64,000 nt of DNA from Thermomicrobium sp. CFH 73360 (lineage in GTDB: Bacteria > Chloroflexota > Chloroflexia > Thermomicrobiales > Thermomicrobiaceae). The translations under genes were made by a program, and so were the position numbers. Position 1 is the first letter of the stretch; the number at the start of each line of letters is the position of its first letter. The notes below the pieces were generated by a model that was not told the origin of the DNA, did not search any database, and saw only the letters and a list, made by a program, of their open reading frames with translations. Location of the stretch: positions 248,001-312,000 of the forward strand of contig NZ_JAMSLS010000001.1 in assembly GCF_023806465.1 (NCBI RefSeq). Direction: 5' to 3'. Below are positions 1 to 8,666 of the stretch, piece by piece.

Positions 1-1355
1 CCACAGCGGTCACAGTACACGATCGGAATCGGTGTACCCCAATAACGCTGGCGCGAGATCAGCCAGTCGCGCAACCGGTAGGTGACCTCGCCACGGCCGA
101 TTCCCTGCTCTTCCAGCCAAGCGATGACCTTGCGGACCGCCTCGCCCCCAGCAGTCGGCGTCCCATCGAACGGCCCGGAGTTCACCATAACGCCTTCCCC
201 GTCGTACGCTTCCTCCATCGTCGCGGGGTCAAGCGTACGATCCGGTGGCTGGATCACGACGACGATCGGTAGACCGAAGGCACGAGCAAACTCGAAGTCG
301 CGTTGGTCGTGCGCCGGAACAGCCATGATCGCTCCCGTGCCGTAGTGCATCAGTACGTAGTCAGCAATCCAGATCGGAATCCGCTCGCCGTTGGCTGGAT
401 TGATCGCATAGGCCCCGATGAAGACACCGGTCTTCTCGCGCTCGGTCGACGTCCGCTCGATATCACTGCGGCGCCGCGCCTGCTCAACGTAGGCCTCCAC
501 ATCGGCACGACGCTCGGGTGTCGTCAACGTCTCGACAAGTGGGTGCTCTGGTGCCAACACCAAGAAGGTGGCGCCCCACAGCGTGTCCGGTCGCGTTGTG
601 AACACCTCGATCGGATCACCGCGCTCCGACCGAAATACGATCCGCACGCCCTCCGAGCGGCCGATCCAGTTGCGCTGCATCGTGATCACGCGCTCTGGCC
701 ATTCGATGCCGTCAAAGCGCAGGAGTTCCTCAGCATAGGCGGTGATACGCAGGAACCACTGCTCGAGGTCACGCCGGTAGACCTCTGTACCGCAGCGTTC
801 ACAGCGACCGTCAATCACTTGCTCGTTCGCGAGCACCGTCTGGCAAGTCGGACACCACCACACCGGCGCCTTGGCACGGTAGGCCAGTCCGTGCTTGTAG
901 AACTGCAGGAAGAACCACTGATTCCAGCGATAATACTCTGGTAGACAGGTAATGACTTCCTTTGACCAGTCGAACATCGCCCCCATCGAGCGCAGCTGCT
1001 TCTTCATGTGGGCGATGTTCTGCATCGTCCAGACCTTTGGATGAATCCCGTGCTTGATTGCCGCGTTCTCCGCGGGGAGACCGAATGCGTCGAAGCCAAA
1101 TGGGAACAAAACGTTGTACCCGCGCATGCGCTTGTAGCGAGCAGCTGCATCCGCGGGCGCATAGGAGAACCAGTGACCGATGTGAAGGTTCCCTGACGGA
1201 TAGGGGAACATCACGAGGTGGTACCATTTGGGTCGGGTCGGATCCTCACGCACATCGGCGTAGATCCCTGTTTCCTCCCAGATCTTCTGCCACTTCGGTT
1301 CAATGACTAGGGGCTCGTAGCGCTCGGTCTGCCGCTCCTGCTGCGTCGTCGCCAT
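1..1355 (-). CDS. leuS: leucine--tRNA ligase (LeuRS), 3' end outside the window
   Basis: Charges tRNA-Leu with leucine in the cytoplasm. About 451 codons are present; the gene runs off the left edge, so the KMSKS loop is not visible. The start is the ATG at 1355 ([10 protein letters not shown]), 8-12 nt after a GGGAGG/AGAGGG purine run. Residues 49-61 carry the class I HIGH signature in [13 protein letters not shown] zinc-binding insertion follows (CPTC near residue 150, then CERCG), and the editing-domain threonine-rich motif TTRPDTLWG is present. The layout matches bacterial LeuRS. Expression should be controlled by the T-box immediately upstream. Identity is certain; only the C-terminus is unseen. 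Confidence 0.97.
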   Translation of the reverse strand, partial: MATTQQERQTERYEPLVIEPKWQKIWEETGIYADVREDPTRPKWYHLVMFPYPSGNLHIGHWFSYAPADAAARYKRMRGYNVLFPFGFDAFGLPAENAAIKHGIHPKVWTMQNIAHMKKQLRSMGAMFDWSKEVITCLPEYYRWNQWFFLQFYKHGLAYRAKAPVWWCPTCQTVLANEQVIDGRCERCGTEVYRRDLEQWFLRITAYAEELLRFDGIEWPERVITMQRNWIGRSEGVRIVFRSERGDPIEVFTTRPDTLWGATFLVLAPEHPLVETLTTPERRADVEAYVEQARRRSDIERTSTEREKTGVFIGAYAINPANGERIPIWIADYVLMHYGTGAIMAVPAHDQRDFEFARAFGLPIVVVIQPPDRTLDPATMEEAYDGEGVMVNSGPFDGTPTAGGEAVRKVIAWLEEQGIGRGEVTYRLRDWLISRQRYWGTPIPIVYCDRC

Positions 1356-1394
1356 CCCTCTGCCTCCCACGTTCTCGCGCCTCGAACGCACAAC

Positions 1395-1640
1395 GGCCCG
1401 TCCACGAAGGGACGGGCCGACCCGCGGTACCACCCTCCTTGGTGTCGCTGGTGCGACACCCACTCTGGCGTGCGCTAACGGGCACGACCCGGCGCGAGCT
1501 ACTCCTTTTCACCCGCGCAGCTCCGAGGCGAGTTCACGCACCCACGCTGGCCAGGCTCACACTCTCCCCAGCTCGCTCGACAGCCACGGTGCGCTACTTC
1601 TCCTCGTCGTCGCCTTTCCCCAGCACGACAATGACCGGTC
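1395..1640 (-). promoter_or_regulatory. T-box leader of leuS
   Basis: On the minus strand the T-box core AGGGTGGTACCGCGGG lies at 1421-1436. It is followed by a 9-bp hairpin, GGCCCGTCC with GGACGGGCC (1395-1403 and 1410-1418), as expected for the terminator side of an antiterminator/terminator pair. Upstream, GACGACGAGGAGAAGTAG (about 1598-1615) looks like the conserved stem I start. A GAACTC stretch puts a CTC leucine codon at 1530-1532 as the likely specifier. The tract after the hairpin is GTTGTGCG rather than a U run, so termination may be weak or control may act on translation. The class is seen directly; the specifier position is inferred. Confidence 0.9.
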
Positions 1641-1673
1641 ACACCGGGCGGTGGACCGGCTTCGCTATGGTCG

Positions 1674-1745
1674 TGGAGCTGAGGGGACTCGAACCCCTGA
1701 CCCCAACGCTGCCAGCGTTGTGCTCTCCCACTGAGCTACAGCCCC
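1674..1745 (-). tRNA. tRNA-Ala (anticodon GGC)
   Basis: The minus strand folds as a complete cloverleaf. The acceptor stem GGGGCTG pairs with CAGCTCC, there is a D-arm GCTC...GAGC, an anticodon stem CAACG/CGTTG with loop CTGGCAG (anticodon GGC), and a T-arm with TTCGAGT. No CCA is encoded: the discriminator A is followed by CG. The gene sits about 35-60 nt upstream of the leuS T-box on the same strand, so read-through into that leader is possible. A GC-rich inverted repeat between the two (about 1637-1660) could terminate the tRNA transcript. Confidence 0.97.
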
Positions 1746-1768
1746 GCGCCCTCGCTGGCGCACAAGAC

Positions 1769-1797
1769 AGTCTAGCACACTCTCAGCTTTGTCGCAA
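1769..1797 (-). promoter_or_regulatory. promoter of tRNA-Ala
   Basis: On the minus strand a -35 TTGCGA (1792-1797), a 17-bp spacer and a -10 TAGACT (1769-1774) are preceded by TGC, giving the extended -10 TGCTAGACT. The box ends 23 nt before the mature tRNA 5' end. Spacing and sequence are near ideal for the housekeeping sigma factor. Confidence 0.75.
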
Positions 1798-2081
1798 CGC
1801 CCCGCTCGCACTTGCGCGGCTCAATCAACGCGCTCCGTGTTCACCCTGTGAGCCGTTCAATGTACCGAGACTCGAGCACCTCCTGTGAACACCATGACTG
1901 CATCGTTCTCCTCACAACCTACCAGCTCTCAAAACAACACCCCCTGCCTGAGGCGAACGATCCCGGACAATGCCAGGGCATAGCACGCACTCTGCCTGCA
2001 AGAGCTCGCCAGATGTTGGTTCCTCCTGGCCGTCGAGGCATACTTGCTCAGACAGGGCGGCCGTATCGCCGAGGAACAAGA
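1798..2081. other. intergenic stretch before rimO
   Basis: Between the tRNA-Ala promoter and rimO I see no gene, tRNA or riboswitch. An open frame continues upstream of rimO in phase, but it lacks a ribosome-binding site and RimO-like sequence, so I treat it as non-coding. No clear promoter for rimO was recognised. Confidence 0.5.
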
Positions 2082-3494
2082 ATGAAGGCACCGATTCGAT
2101 TCCATATCGTGACGCTCGGTTGCTCAAAGAATCAGGTCGATTCTGAGGGGATGGCACAACGCCTCATCGCCCAAGGGTTTGAGCCAACAGATGATCCCCG
2201 CAAGGCACGCGTCGTCATCATCAACACCTGCGGCTTCCTTGGCGCCGCACGCGCCGAGTCACGTGCCACGATTGAACGCCTTTTGGCTCGCCGCCGTCCC
2301 GGTCAAGTCATCATCGCGGCAGGCTGCATGGTCAGTCTCGATGAGCACCGCCGAGAGCTTCCAGACGGCCTCGATGCGCTCCTCTCCACCCGAGAGTGGA
2401 CGCGCATCGATTCACTTGTCGCCACGCTTCTTGATTTGCCAGTTCCGAGTGTCCGCCCACCCGAAGAGACACTGCCGACATTTCGTCGTCTTCCCACAGC
2501 GCGACCAAGCGCCTACGTCAAGATCGCCGACGGCTGTGACCACCGCTGCTCATTCTGTGCCATTCCACTGATAAAGGGCCAGCAGGTCAGTAAACGGCCG
2601 TCTGATGTCGTTCGCGAGATCCGCGAGCTCGTCGATGTCGGAACCAAAGAAGTTGTGCTAGTGGCCCAGGACACCATCCGGTATGGCGCCGATCTGGGGC
2701 TCCGCGACGGACTCCCTGGTCTCCTCCGTCTCATCGCCGATGAGGTCCCCGAACTTCCTTGGCTGCGGTTACTCTACCTCTATCCCACCCCGCTGCTTTT
2801 CCGTTTGATCGATACCATGGCGGAACTTCCGCCATGCGTGCCGTATCTTGACATCCCACTCCAACACGCAGATCCGGCCATCTTGCGCGCCATGGCTCGC
2901 CCGAGCAACCCTGACTTTTACCGCCGGCTTATCGCCTATGCGCGCCAACGCATCCCGGACGTGGCACTCCGTACGACGTTCATCGTTGGCTTTCCCGGTG
3001 AGACGGACGAACACTTCCAGCGACTCTACGACTTTGTGGAGGAAATGCAGTTCGATCACGTCGGTGTCTTCGTCTATTCCCGTGAAGAGCCGACAGCCAG
3101 CGCCCGCGTTGGGCAACCCGTACCACGCGAGATCGCGGAAGGGCGCCGGGCAGCGCTCATGGAACTACAGCAGCGTATCTCGCTCGCGAAGAACAAAACG
3201 CTTGTTGGCCAGGAACTCGAAATCCTGATTGAGGGTCACGGCGAGCTGGAAGACGAGTTGGGGCGGCGCTCGCCACTGTCAGCCGGGCGAGCCGCGCGGC
3301 ATGCGCCGGAAGTCGACGGCCTCGTCTTCGTACCGGGGCAACTTCCAATCGGTGAACTCGTCAGGGTACGGGTGACCCATGCCGAGCCCTACGACCTGTG
3401 GGCCGAGTACCCGTCAGCACGGCTGAAGCCCTCACGGCGCACACTGTCGCGAACTCGTCAGCACGACCACACGGGGCTGAACACCAACCACTGA
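2082..3494 (+). CDS. rimO: ribosomal protein S12 methylthiotransferase RimO
   Basis: Radical-SAM enzyme that adds a methylthio group to the conserved aspartate of ribosomal protein S12. It has 470 aa from the ATG at 2082, behind GAGGAACAAGA. The N-terminal UPF0004 domain carries the cluster cysteines (Cys14 in TLGCSKNQ, then INTCGF and AAGCM). The radical-SAM CxxxCxxC is Cys152/156/159 in DGCDHRCSFCAIP. A C-terminal TRAM domain includes PEVDGLVFV. The TLGCSKNQVDSEGM and KIADGC signatures favour RimO over the tRNA enzyme MiaB. The in-frame extension upstream to 1812 has no family similarity and is excluded. Its 3' end overlaps the convergent acyltransferase gene by 37 bp. Confidence 0.95.
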   Translation: MKAPIRFHIVTLGCSKNQVDSEGMAQRLIAQGFEPTDDPRKARVVIINTCGFLGAARAESRATIERLLARRRPGQVIIAAGCMVSLDEHRRELPDGLDALLSTREWTRIDSLVATLLDLPVPSVRPPEETLPTFRRLPTARPSAYVKIADGCDHRCSFCAIPLIKGQQVSKRPSDVVREIRELVDVGTKEVVLVAQDTIRYGADLGLRDGLPGLLRLIADEVPELPWLRLLYLYPTPLLFRLIDTMAELPPCVPYLDIPLQHADPAILRAMARPSNPDFYRRLIAYARQRIPDVALRTTFIVGFPGETDEHFQRLYDFVEEMQFDHVGVFVYSREEPTASARVGQPVPREIAEGRRAALMELQQRISLAKNKTLVGQELEILIEGHGELEDELGRRSPLSAGRAARHAPEVDGLVFVPGQLPIGELVRVRVTHAEPYDLWAEYPSARLKPSRRTLSRTRQHDHTGLNTNH

Positions 3495-4294
3495 TCGGGA
3501 GCTCGCTGGATAGCCTGCTCAAGCACCTGCACCATTGTTTCCAATGCGGAGTGCACGTCCTGCTCTGCATCATCGCTCCGTGGTACAACGATCGGCCGCT
3601 CTATACGCACCACATAGCTGCGGCCTATCCGGTAGCAGAAGACAGGAACCAGCGAGCAGCCGAGCCGACGCGCCAGCCGAACCGGTCCGTCAGGCAGCTG
3701 CGTCGGAACGCCAAAGAATTTAATCGTCCGACCATTTCCCAGGACATTTCGATCGACCAGGAAAACGACGCTTTGCTGCGATGCGATCGCCTCAATGGCT
3801 TGACGGAGCCCTTCCCGCGTCGGCGTCACCAGCGTGATGCCAGGAGCACTCCGCAACGCGCGGACGACTAGGTCGAGCCACCGCGGCCGCATAGGCGCCG
3901 CCAACGCGGAAATCCGGTAACCCTGGGCACCCAGGAGTGCTCCAACAACATCAAAAGGGCCGAGATGCGCTGAGATGACGATGGCTGGTCTTCCAACCTC
4001 TCTCCCTTCATCATCTGCGAATTCGAACACGATAGGTGGGTGCCACAGTTGGCGGAGAAGGCGAATTGCTACGAGCGCCAAAACGTTTCTCACGCTGCTA
4101 CGAAATGCTTGGCGTACCACGGCGTGCACCATAGGCGAGTCGGGCACCACGGAGAGGACACGTGCGACGTTTGCCGCTGCAGCCCGCCGCTGACAACGAA
4201 GGACAGCGAACGCCAGGTCGGCAATCCGATCAGCGATCCATCCCCCAATGAATTCGAGCAGTGGCGGACGAGAGGTCTCCACTCCACATCGCAT
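3458..4294 (-). CDS. LpxL/PatA-family lysophospholipid acyltransferase
   Basis: Likely membrane-associated acyltransferase of the HtrB/LpxL superfamily, 278 aa. The catalytic HX4D motif is His110-Leu-Gly-Pro-Phe-Asp115. It is followed by a conserved FLVDRNVLGNG segment and a C-terminal substrate region with QWLVFSPVW. The family attaches acyl chains to lipid A in Gram-negative bacteria and to phosphatidylinositol mannosides (PatA) in Actinobacteria. Adjacency to a CDP-alcohol phosphatidyltransferase and absence of lipid A genes nearby favour a PatA-like role, which is inference. The start at 4294 (MRCGVETS) leaves 14 bp after the upstream gene; a longer frame reaching 4480 would overlap that gene heavily and is unlikely. 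Confidence 0.8.
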   Translation of the reverse strand: MRCGVETSRPPLLEFIGGWIADRIADLAFAVLRCQRRAAAANVARVLSVVPDSPMVHAVVRQAFRSSVRNVLALVAIRLLRQLWHPPIVFEFADDEGREVGRPAIVISAHLGPFDVVGALLGAQGYRISALAAPMRPRWLDLVVRALRSAPGITLVTPTREGLRQAIEAIASQQSVVFLVDRNVLGNGRTIKFFGVPTQLPDGPVRLARRLGCSLVPVFCYRIGRSYVVRIERPIVVPRSDDAEQDVHSALETMVQVLEQAIQRAPDQWLVFSPVWSC

Positions 4295-4308
4295 CGCTCG
4301 GCAACAGA

Positions 4309-4971
4309 TTAGCCTGCAGTCGGTTCCTCGGCCGAGGCTCGTTGGAAATCTTCCGCCGACCATCCAAGATAGGGCCAGGCGTCCACTATCACGGGCAGGC
4401 CACGCACCACCGTCAGCGCGAGCGTCGCGTACACGCTCGCCCACCCAAGAGCGAGTGAGACCGGCCAATGGAACAACCAACTGGCACCTGGAAATCCACC
4501 ACTTTGCTCGACGATCAATCCACCAAGAAAGAGAAAGGCCACCAGCTTCGCGACACCGTACAGGGCCCGCATGGCTCGCGAGGCAGTGAGAAAGCGCGTC
4601 AGTCGAGTCCGGGCCATCGTTCGTTCACCGAAAGGCGTCCGCCCAGCCTGGAGCGCAACGCTCCGGAGCCCGTCGACGAGAAAACCACGCGTCATGACAA
4701 GCAGGGGGGCCCACACCCCAATCAGGCCGAGATCGGCGAAAACGATCCATAACGCGTTCTCGACGACACGATCTCCGGCGATATCGAAGACTGCGCCGAA
4801 GACAGTTGACTGTCCTCGTCGCCGGGCGACGATGCCATCGACTGCATCCCCCAGGAAGACGACGAAGAGCACCAGCCACGCGAGGAGCGACAGCCAGCGC
4901 TGTTGGCTATACAGGAGCCCGATAGCTACAAACAGCAGCGCGACTCGGCCGGCAGTGATCGCGTTGGCCAC
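4309..4971 (-). CDS. CDP-alcohol phosphatidyltransferase
   Basis: Integral membrane enzyme of 220 aa that transfers a phosphatidyl group from CDP-diacylglycerol to an alcohol acceptor such as glycerol-3-phosphate or an inositol phosphate. The full family signature is present: Asp42, Asp45-Gly46, Ala49-Arg50, Gly59, Asp63 and Asp67 (D-x2-DG-x2-AR-x8-G-x3-D-x3-D). Several hydrophobic helices surround it. The start is GTG at 4971 after AAAGGGGCCAGCC. The acceptor cannot be read from the sequence. The downstream PatA-like gene suggests a phosphatidylinositol-phosphate synthase, but a PgsA-type enzyme fits equally well. Confidence 0.85.
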   Translation of the reverse strand: MANAITAGRVALLFVAIGLLYSQQRWLSLLAWLVLFVVFLGDAVDGIVARRRGQSTVFGAVFDIAGDRVVENALWIVFADLGLIGVWAPLLVMTRGFLVDGLRSVALQAGRTPFGERTMARTRLTRFLTASRAMRALYGVAKLVAFLFLGGLIVEQSGGFPGASWLFHWPVSLALGWASVYATLALTVVRGLPVIVDAWPYLGWSAEDFQRASAEEPTAG

Positions 4972-4993
4972 GGCTGGCCCCTTTCACTTCGTC

Positions 4994-5995
4994 TCAGAGT
5001 GTGATCATCAACAGTGCGATCCAGGTCAGGGCGAGTACAACAACCGTGCCGGCCAGCAAGAGTCGAGCCGCAAAGCGCTCGAGGGGCTCAGCAAGGAAAG
5101 CGAGCGCAAAATTGGCGATGGTGACAATCGCCGCCACTATCGGCAGCAACCACAGATCGCGGCGCGTGCCGATCCGATCTGGGAGTCCTGCGGCGTTCCA
5201 GTGAAGGACCAGCGTCTCCGGCAAGTGAACCGAGCGGAGGACCAGGAACACAACGAGCCCCGCGAGTAAGCCAAGCGACAGCGCGGCAAGACCAAGCGCC
5301 ACAGGATCGCGCAAGAACACCGACCGTAGTGCAGAAGCGAAGTCTTGCGTAGTTCGCGGTTCCCTAGCGTCGCCCACTGTCGGGAAAGCCGCCGTCCAGC
5401 CCGCTTCGGCCAGTTGCTCGCGGCCCGCGATGGTAACCGGCGCGGTTCCCAACTCGCGTTGTCTTCGAGCCGCCGCAACCTGTTCCAGAAAAATGACCGG
5501 CTGTGCTGGGGAGATTGCCCAATGCTCCGTCCCTGTGGAGAGCAGAAGTTGCCGACTGGTCGGTTGCGTGGCCGCTACACGAACACGCCCAAAAGGAGAC
5601 CGTAACCAGCCCACATAGTAGCCAGGCCAGAATGGCTGCCACCGCTGCATCGCTCCACCAAGCAACGGCGCAGCAGGACCAGCATACGTGAGTCGATCAA
5701 GCGGTACTTCGTCGATCCGCCCTCCCCACCGGATACGGATCGACCGATCTGTCACATCGTAACCGAGGGAAAAGTACCCAACTAGGAGATAGCCCATGCT
5801 GACGGTGCCAACACCACTCACAAGGAAGACCACCCAGAGGATTGGTAAAGAGAGCGTCGACCGCGTGACCTCAAGGAGCCCAAGAAGTGCGAGTACTGCG
5901 GTTGCTGCAAATACGCCAAAGAGTCCGAGGCCGATCAATCCGCCTGCTGAAGGAGCTGCTCGCGCGCGATAACGGATCGAACTCGGGGCGCGCAT
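4994..5995 (-). CDS. membrane protein with bacterial PH-like and DUF1648-like regions
   Basis: 333 aa, function unknown. Two N-terminal transmembrane helices (about residues 15-70) are followed by a soluble segment (YDVTDRSIRIRWGG) that resembles bacterial PH domains. A C-terminal region holds three or more helices with LVLHWNAAGLPDRIG, the kind of HWN...GxPD motif found in DUF1648 proteins. The start at 5995 (MRAPSS) has GAGGAGACGGGCAGC in front; two upstream in-frame ATGs have weaker sites. It lies in the same run as the foldase and the lipid enzymes, so an envelope role is likely. Confidence 0.65.
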   Translation of the reverse strand: MRAPSSIRYRARAAPSAGGLIGLGLFGVFAATAVLALLGLLEVTRSTLSLPILWVVFLVSGVGTVSMGYLLVGYFSLGYDVTDRSIRIRWGGRIDEVPLDRLTYAGPAAPLLGGAMQRWQPFWPGYYVGWLRSPFGRVRVAATQPTSRQLLLSTGTEHWAISPAQPVIFLEQVAAARRQRELGTAPVTIAGREQLAEAGWTAAFPTVGDAREPRTTQDFASALRSVFLRDPVALGLAALSLGLLAGLVVFLVLRSVHLPETLVLHWNAAGLPDRIGTRRDLWLLPIVAAIVTIANFALAFLAEPLERFAARLLLAGTVVVLALTWIALLMITL

Positions 5996-6059
5996 GCTGC
6001 CCGTCTCCTCACGGATCATTCTCGCTCGCCCCAACACTGGGCCGACATTTGCGCAACGC

Positions 6060-7442
6060 TCACGGCGTTGGAGTTATTCCCGGTGTTGCTCCCGGTTCGG
6101 CTGTCGGCATTGGTGTTGGGGTTGGGGTCGGCGGTGCATCCGGGGGTGCGACGAACGGCTGGGTGCCCGGCGTTGGCAGCGGTGACAACCCGAGATGCCA
6201 GCGGATCACCGATGTCCGTCGCTGTTCGTCAAGCCAACGGCTGAAAGCCTGCCCACGCAGTGCCTCCAACATCCGGATACTGACCGGACGATCCGGATCG
6301 CGCTCGAGGACTTTAATGATATGCCAGCCATAGATTGTCTGCACCGGCCCGCCGACCTCGCCAGGTTGCAACGCAAATGCGATTTCATCAAATTCTGGCG
6401 GCATGTATCCCCGCGGCAACCAGCCCAAATCACCCCCGTTCGGCGCTGTGTCCCTATCCGTTGATCGCTCCCGAGCAAGAGTCGCGAAGTCCGCTCCTCC
6501 TTGAATATCCGCCAGCGCTTCTTCAGCAGCCTCCCGGGTGGCGAGAAGAATATGTGTGGCATGAACCTGCTCGCCACGCAAGGGAATCTTTTCCTCCAGC
6601 GCACGCTGAATTTTTTCACGCGCCAGCATTGGCCGAACCACGAGGCGCTGGAAGTCTGCTAATGAGAGCCCAGCCTCCTTCAGCACGTTGCGCTGATATT
6701 CCCCCATGACGGCCGTGGCGGTCGCTCTCGCCTCCTCCGGTGGAACCGTTGGTGTCGCCGTCGGAGTAACGAGCGGAGTCGGCGTCAGGGTAGGCGTTGG
6801 TGTTGGGGTCCTTCCGGGTTCCGGTGTCGGTGTTGGAGCAGGAGTGGGCGTCACTGCAGCAGTCGCTGTGGCCCAAGCGGCGGCAGTCGGGTCGACACCC
6901 AAGGTCGGCGCCGGGGTGAGGATCGGAACACTACTGAAGAGACTCAGCGTGTATTCTCCAACTTCCTGCGGGTCGAGCGAAAGGCCGAGTTGTCCCATCC
7001 GCTGGATGGTGATCAGGTCGTCGACCATGCGTTCAACCGTCGCCTGATTGATCGGATCGCGTTCGACGGTCGGGAGTTGCTGTCGTGCCTGATCGGCCAA
7101 CTGCTGGTACTGCACACTCTGCTGCCCGGTGGTGAGGTTTGCGAGTTGCTGATACTGGGAGATCTGGTTAAGCAGTTCGAGCTTACGCACCTTCCAATAA
7201 TCACCACGGGTGATTGACTCACCATTCACCTCAACGACTACCTGGCGGGGCAAGTACCAGTACTGGTAAACTGCACCACCTCCGAGGAGCGTCGCCACAA
7301 GCGCAAGTACAACAGTAACTCCGACGAGTGCAGCTCGCTCCTGCACCCGCTCTCGCTCACGCCGTGGCACACGGCGGCGCCGAACACTCGGTGTCGTCCC
7401 ACGTCGACGGCCGGGCAGCCACCGCCAAATCCACTCCTGCAT
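6060..7442 (-). CDS. membrane-anchored parvulin-type peptidyl-prolyl isomerase (PrsA/SurA-like)
   Basis: 460-aa foldase probably acting outside the cytoplasmic membrane. A basic N-terminus (residues 8-38) precedes one membrane anchor (about 39-60), then a SurA-N-like segment (66-170, with VNGESITRGDYWK). The parvulin domain spans about 293-382 (HATHILLATREAAEEAL, GGDLGWLPRG, YGWHIIKVLE). Two Thr-Pro-rich linkers flank it: residues 196-236 in the middle and a C-terminal tail of TPTP repeats. The ATG at 7442 follows GCGAGGTGCTGA. It is 59 bp after rpsR, so it probably belongs to the rpsF transcript. Confidence 0.88.
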   Translation of the reverse strand: MQEWIWRWLPGRRRGTTPSVRRRRVPRRERERVQERAALVGVTVVLALVATLLGGGAVYQYWYLPRQVVVEVNGESITRGDYWKVRKLELLNQISQYQQLANLTTGQQSVQYQQLADQARQQLPTVERDPINQATVERMVDDLITIQRMGQLGLSLDPQEVGEYTLSLFSSVPILTPAPTLGVDPTAAAWATATAAVTPTPAPTPTPEPGRTPTPTPTLTPTPLVTPTATPTVPPEEARATATAVMGEYQRNVLKEAGLSLADFQRLVVRPMLAREKIQRALEEKIPLRGEQVHATHILLATREAAEEALADIQGGADFATLARERSTDRDTAPNGGDLGWLPRGYMPPEFDEIAFALQPGEVGGPVQTIYGWHIIKVLERDPDRPVSIRMLEALRGQAFSRWLDEQRRTSVIRWHLGLSPLPTPGTQPFVAPPDAPPTPTPTPMPTAEPGATPGITPTP

Positions 7443-7501
7443 TCAGCACCTCGCCAGCTCGTGTCCCAACTCCCCAACCTCGGCGCAGCCGTTTGTCCAG
7501 C

Positions 7502-7825
7502 TTAGCGCTCCGGGACAAACGGTAGGAGCGCGAGATGCCGTGCCCGTTTAATCGCACGAGCAAGCTGGCGCTGATGCTTTGCACACGTCCCGGTCGATCG
7601 CCGGGGCTCAATCTTAGCCTGGGGCGAGAGAAACCGTCGCAGACGACCAAAGTCCTTATAATCGATCTTCTTGATTCCATCCATACAGAAGGCACAAACC
7701 TTCTTCCGCGGGTAATACCGTGTGGTCGCCTGGCGGCTTGGCCGCGCTGCAGCCGCGGTTGTTTCGGGAGATTCCGCCGTTGCCTCGTCATCAGGCACAG
7801 GTGTTGTCTCCAGTTCGTCCACCAT
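7502..7825 (-). CDS. rpsR: 30S ribosomal protein S18
   Basis: Small-subunit protein that binds with S6 at the platform. It has 107 aa, longer than the usual 70-90 because of an acidic Thr/Ala-rich N-terminal extension of about 35 residues ([14 protein letters not shown]...). The core starts at [14 protein letters not shown] and keeps CAFC...CAKHQRQ, the zinc-binding type of S18. ATG at 7825 follows GAGGAGTGGGGAAAGCG; a GTG 12 nt upstream would overlap that ribosome-binding site. It is third in rpsF-ssb-rpsR. Confidence 0.95.
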   Translation of the reverse strand: MVDELETTPVPDDEATAESPETTAAAARPSRQATTRYYPRKKVCAFCMDGIKKIDYKDFGRLRRFLSPQAKIEPRRSTGTCAKHQRQLARAIKRARHLALLPFVPER

Positions 7826-7852
7826 CGCTTTCCCCACTCCTCACGTTTGATC

Positions 7853-8311
7853 TCAGAATGGCACCTGGTCGCTCCACGGATCATCGTCGAACGGCGATAG
7901 CTCTGGAGGAATGTCCGGAACCACTGACTCCTCTTCAGCTGCAAGCGGTGCAGCCGCAGGGACAGCATCAGCCGGCCGTGGGCTGAGCAGTAACACCTCA
8001 CGGGCGATCACTTCCACCGCGGTGCGCTCCGAACCGTCGTTCCCGGTATACCGTCGTACACGGAGGCGGCCTGCGACATAAACCTTTGTCCCCTTGCGGA
8101 TGTATTGATCCGCAAATTCAGCGAGACGATTCCAGCAGACGACCGTGAACCAGTCAGTCTCTTCGACCGGCTGGCCACCCTCTGCACCACGACGGGTCGA
8201 GTTCACCGCGACGCGAAACTGCGTGACCGGAGCCCCAGATGGTGTGTAGCGCATCTCGGGGTCGCGGCCAACATTCCCAATGAGTTCAATTCTATTGAGA
8301 CCGCGCGACAT
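7853..8311 (-). CDS. ssb: single-stranded DNA-binding protein
   Basis: 152-aa SSB that protects single-stranded DNA during replication and repair. The OB fold starts at NRIELIGNVGRDPEMRY and includes DWFTVVCW and YVAGRLRVRRY. An acidic, Ala/Pro-rich tail ends in DDDPWSDQVPF, a variant of the DDDIPF peptide that binds SSB partners. It lies between rpsF and rpsR, the classic bacterial order, with 37- and 27-bp gaps. Confidence 0.97.
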   Translation of the reverse strand: MSRGLNRIELIGNVGRDPEMRYTPSGAPVTQFRVAVNSTRRGAEGGQPVEETDWFTVVCWNRLAEFADQYIRKGTKVYVAGRLRVRRYTGNDGSERTAVEVIAREVLLLSPRPADAVPAAAPLAAEEESVVPDIPPELSPFDDDPWSDQVPF

Positions 8312-8348
8312 CGTTTATCCTCCGGGCTCCGGTCCCCAAGGAGACCGC

Positions 8349-8666
8349 TCACTCGTCCATCCGTACCACGAGATGTCGCAACACTTGATCATTTAACCGC
8401 AATTCGCGTTCGACCTCCCGCACTTTCGATGGCGGACAAGTTAATTGGAATAGAACATAGATCGCTTCTTGGAACTTCTGAATCGGATACGCGAGCCGCC
8501 GTCGTCCCCACGGCGTATCTCGCTTTTCGAAGGTTATTGTCCCACCTTGATCCGAAATTGTTGTCCGAATCCGTTCAATCGCGGCATCTAACCGCTCCTC
8601 TGCAAGATCCGGACGGAGCAAGACCATGAGTTCGTATGGTCGCGGCTCAGGCTCATAACGTGGCAA
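8349..8666 (-). CDS. rpsF: 30S ribosomal protein S6
   Basis: 105-aa S6, partner of S18 in the 30S platform. Recognised by PYELMVLLRPDLAEERL, the GRRRLAYPIQKFQEAIY segment and LRLNDQVLRHLVVR. Translation most likely starts at TTG (8666): AAAGGAGGAG sits 4 nt upstream and the next ATG lies inside the first strand of the fold. First gene of rpsF-ssb-rpsR. Confidence 0.95.
   Translation of the reverse strand: MPRYEPEPRPYELMVLLRPDLAEERLDAAIERIRTTISDQGGTITFEKRDTPWGRRRLAYPIQKFQEAIYVLFQLTCPPSKVREVERELRLNDQVLRHLVVRMDE

Noticed and set aside
303-944. A 213-codon plus-strand frame at the left edge
   Set aside because: It is opposite leuS, whose protein sequence is clearly LeuRS; the plus-strand translation resembles nothing.
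1812-2081. N-terminal extension of RimO by 90 residues
   Set aside because: The added residues have no RimO similarity; the ATG at 2082 has a proper GAGGA site and starts the conserved domain.
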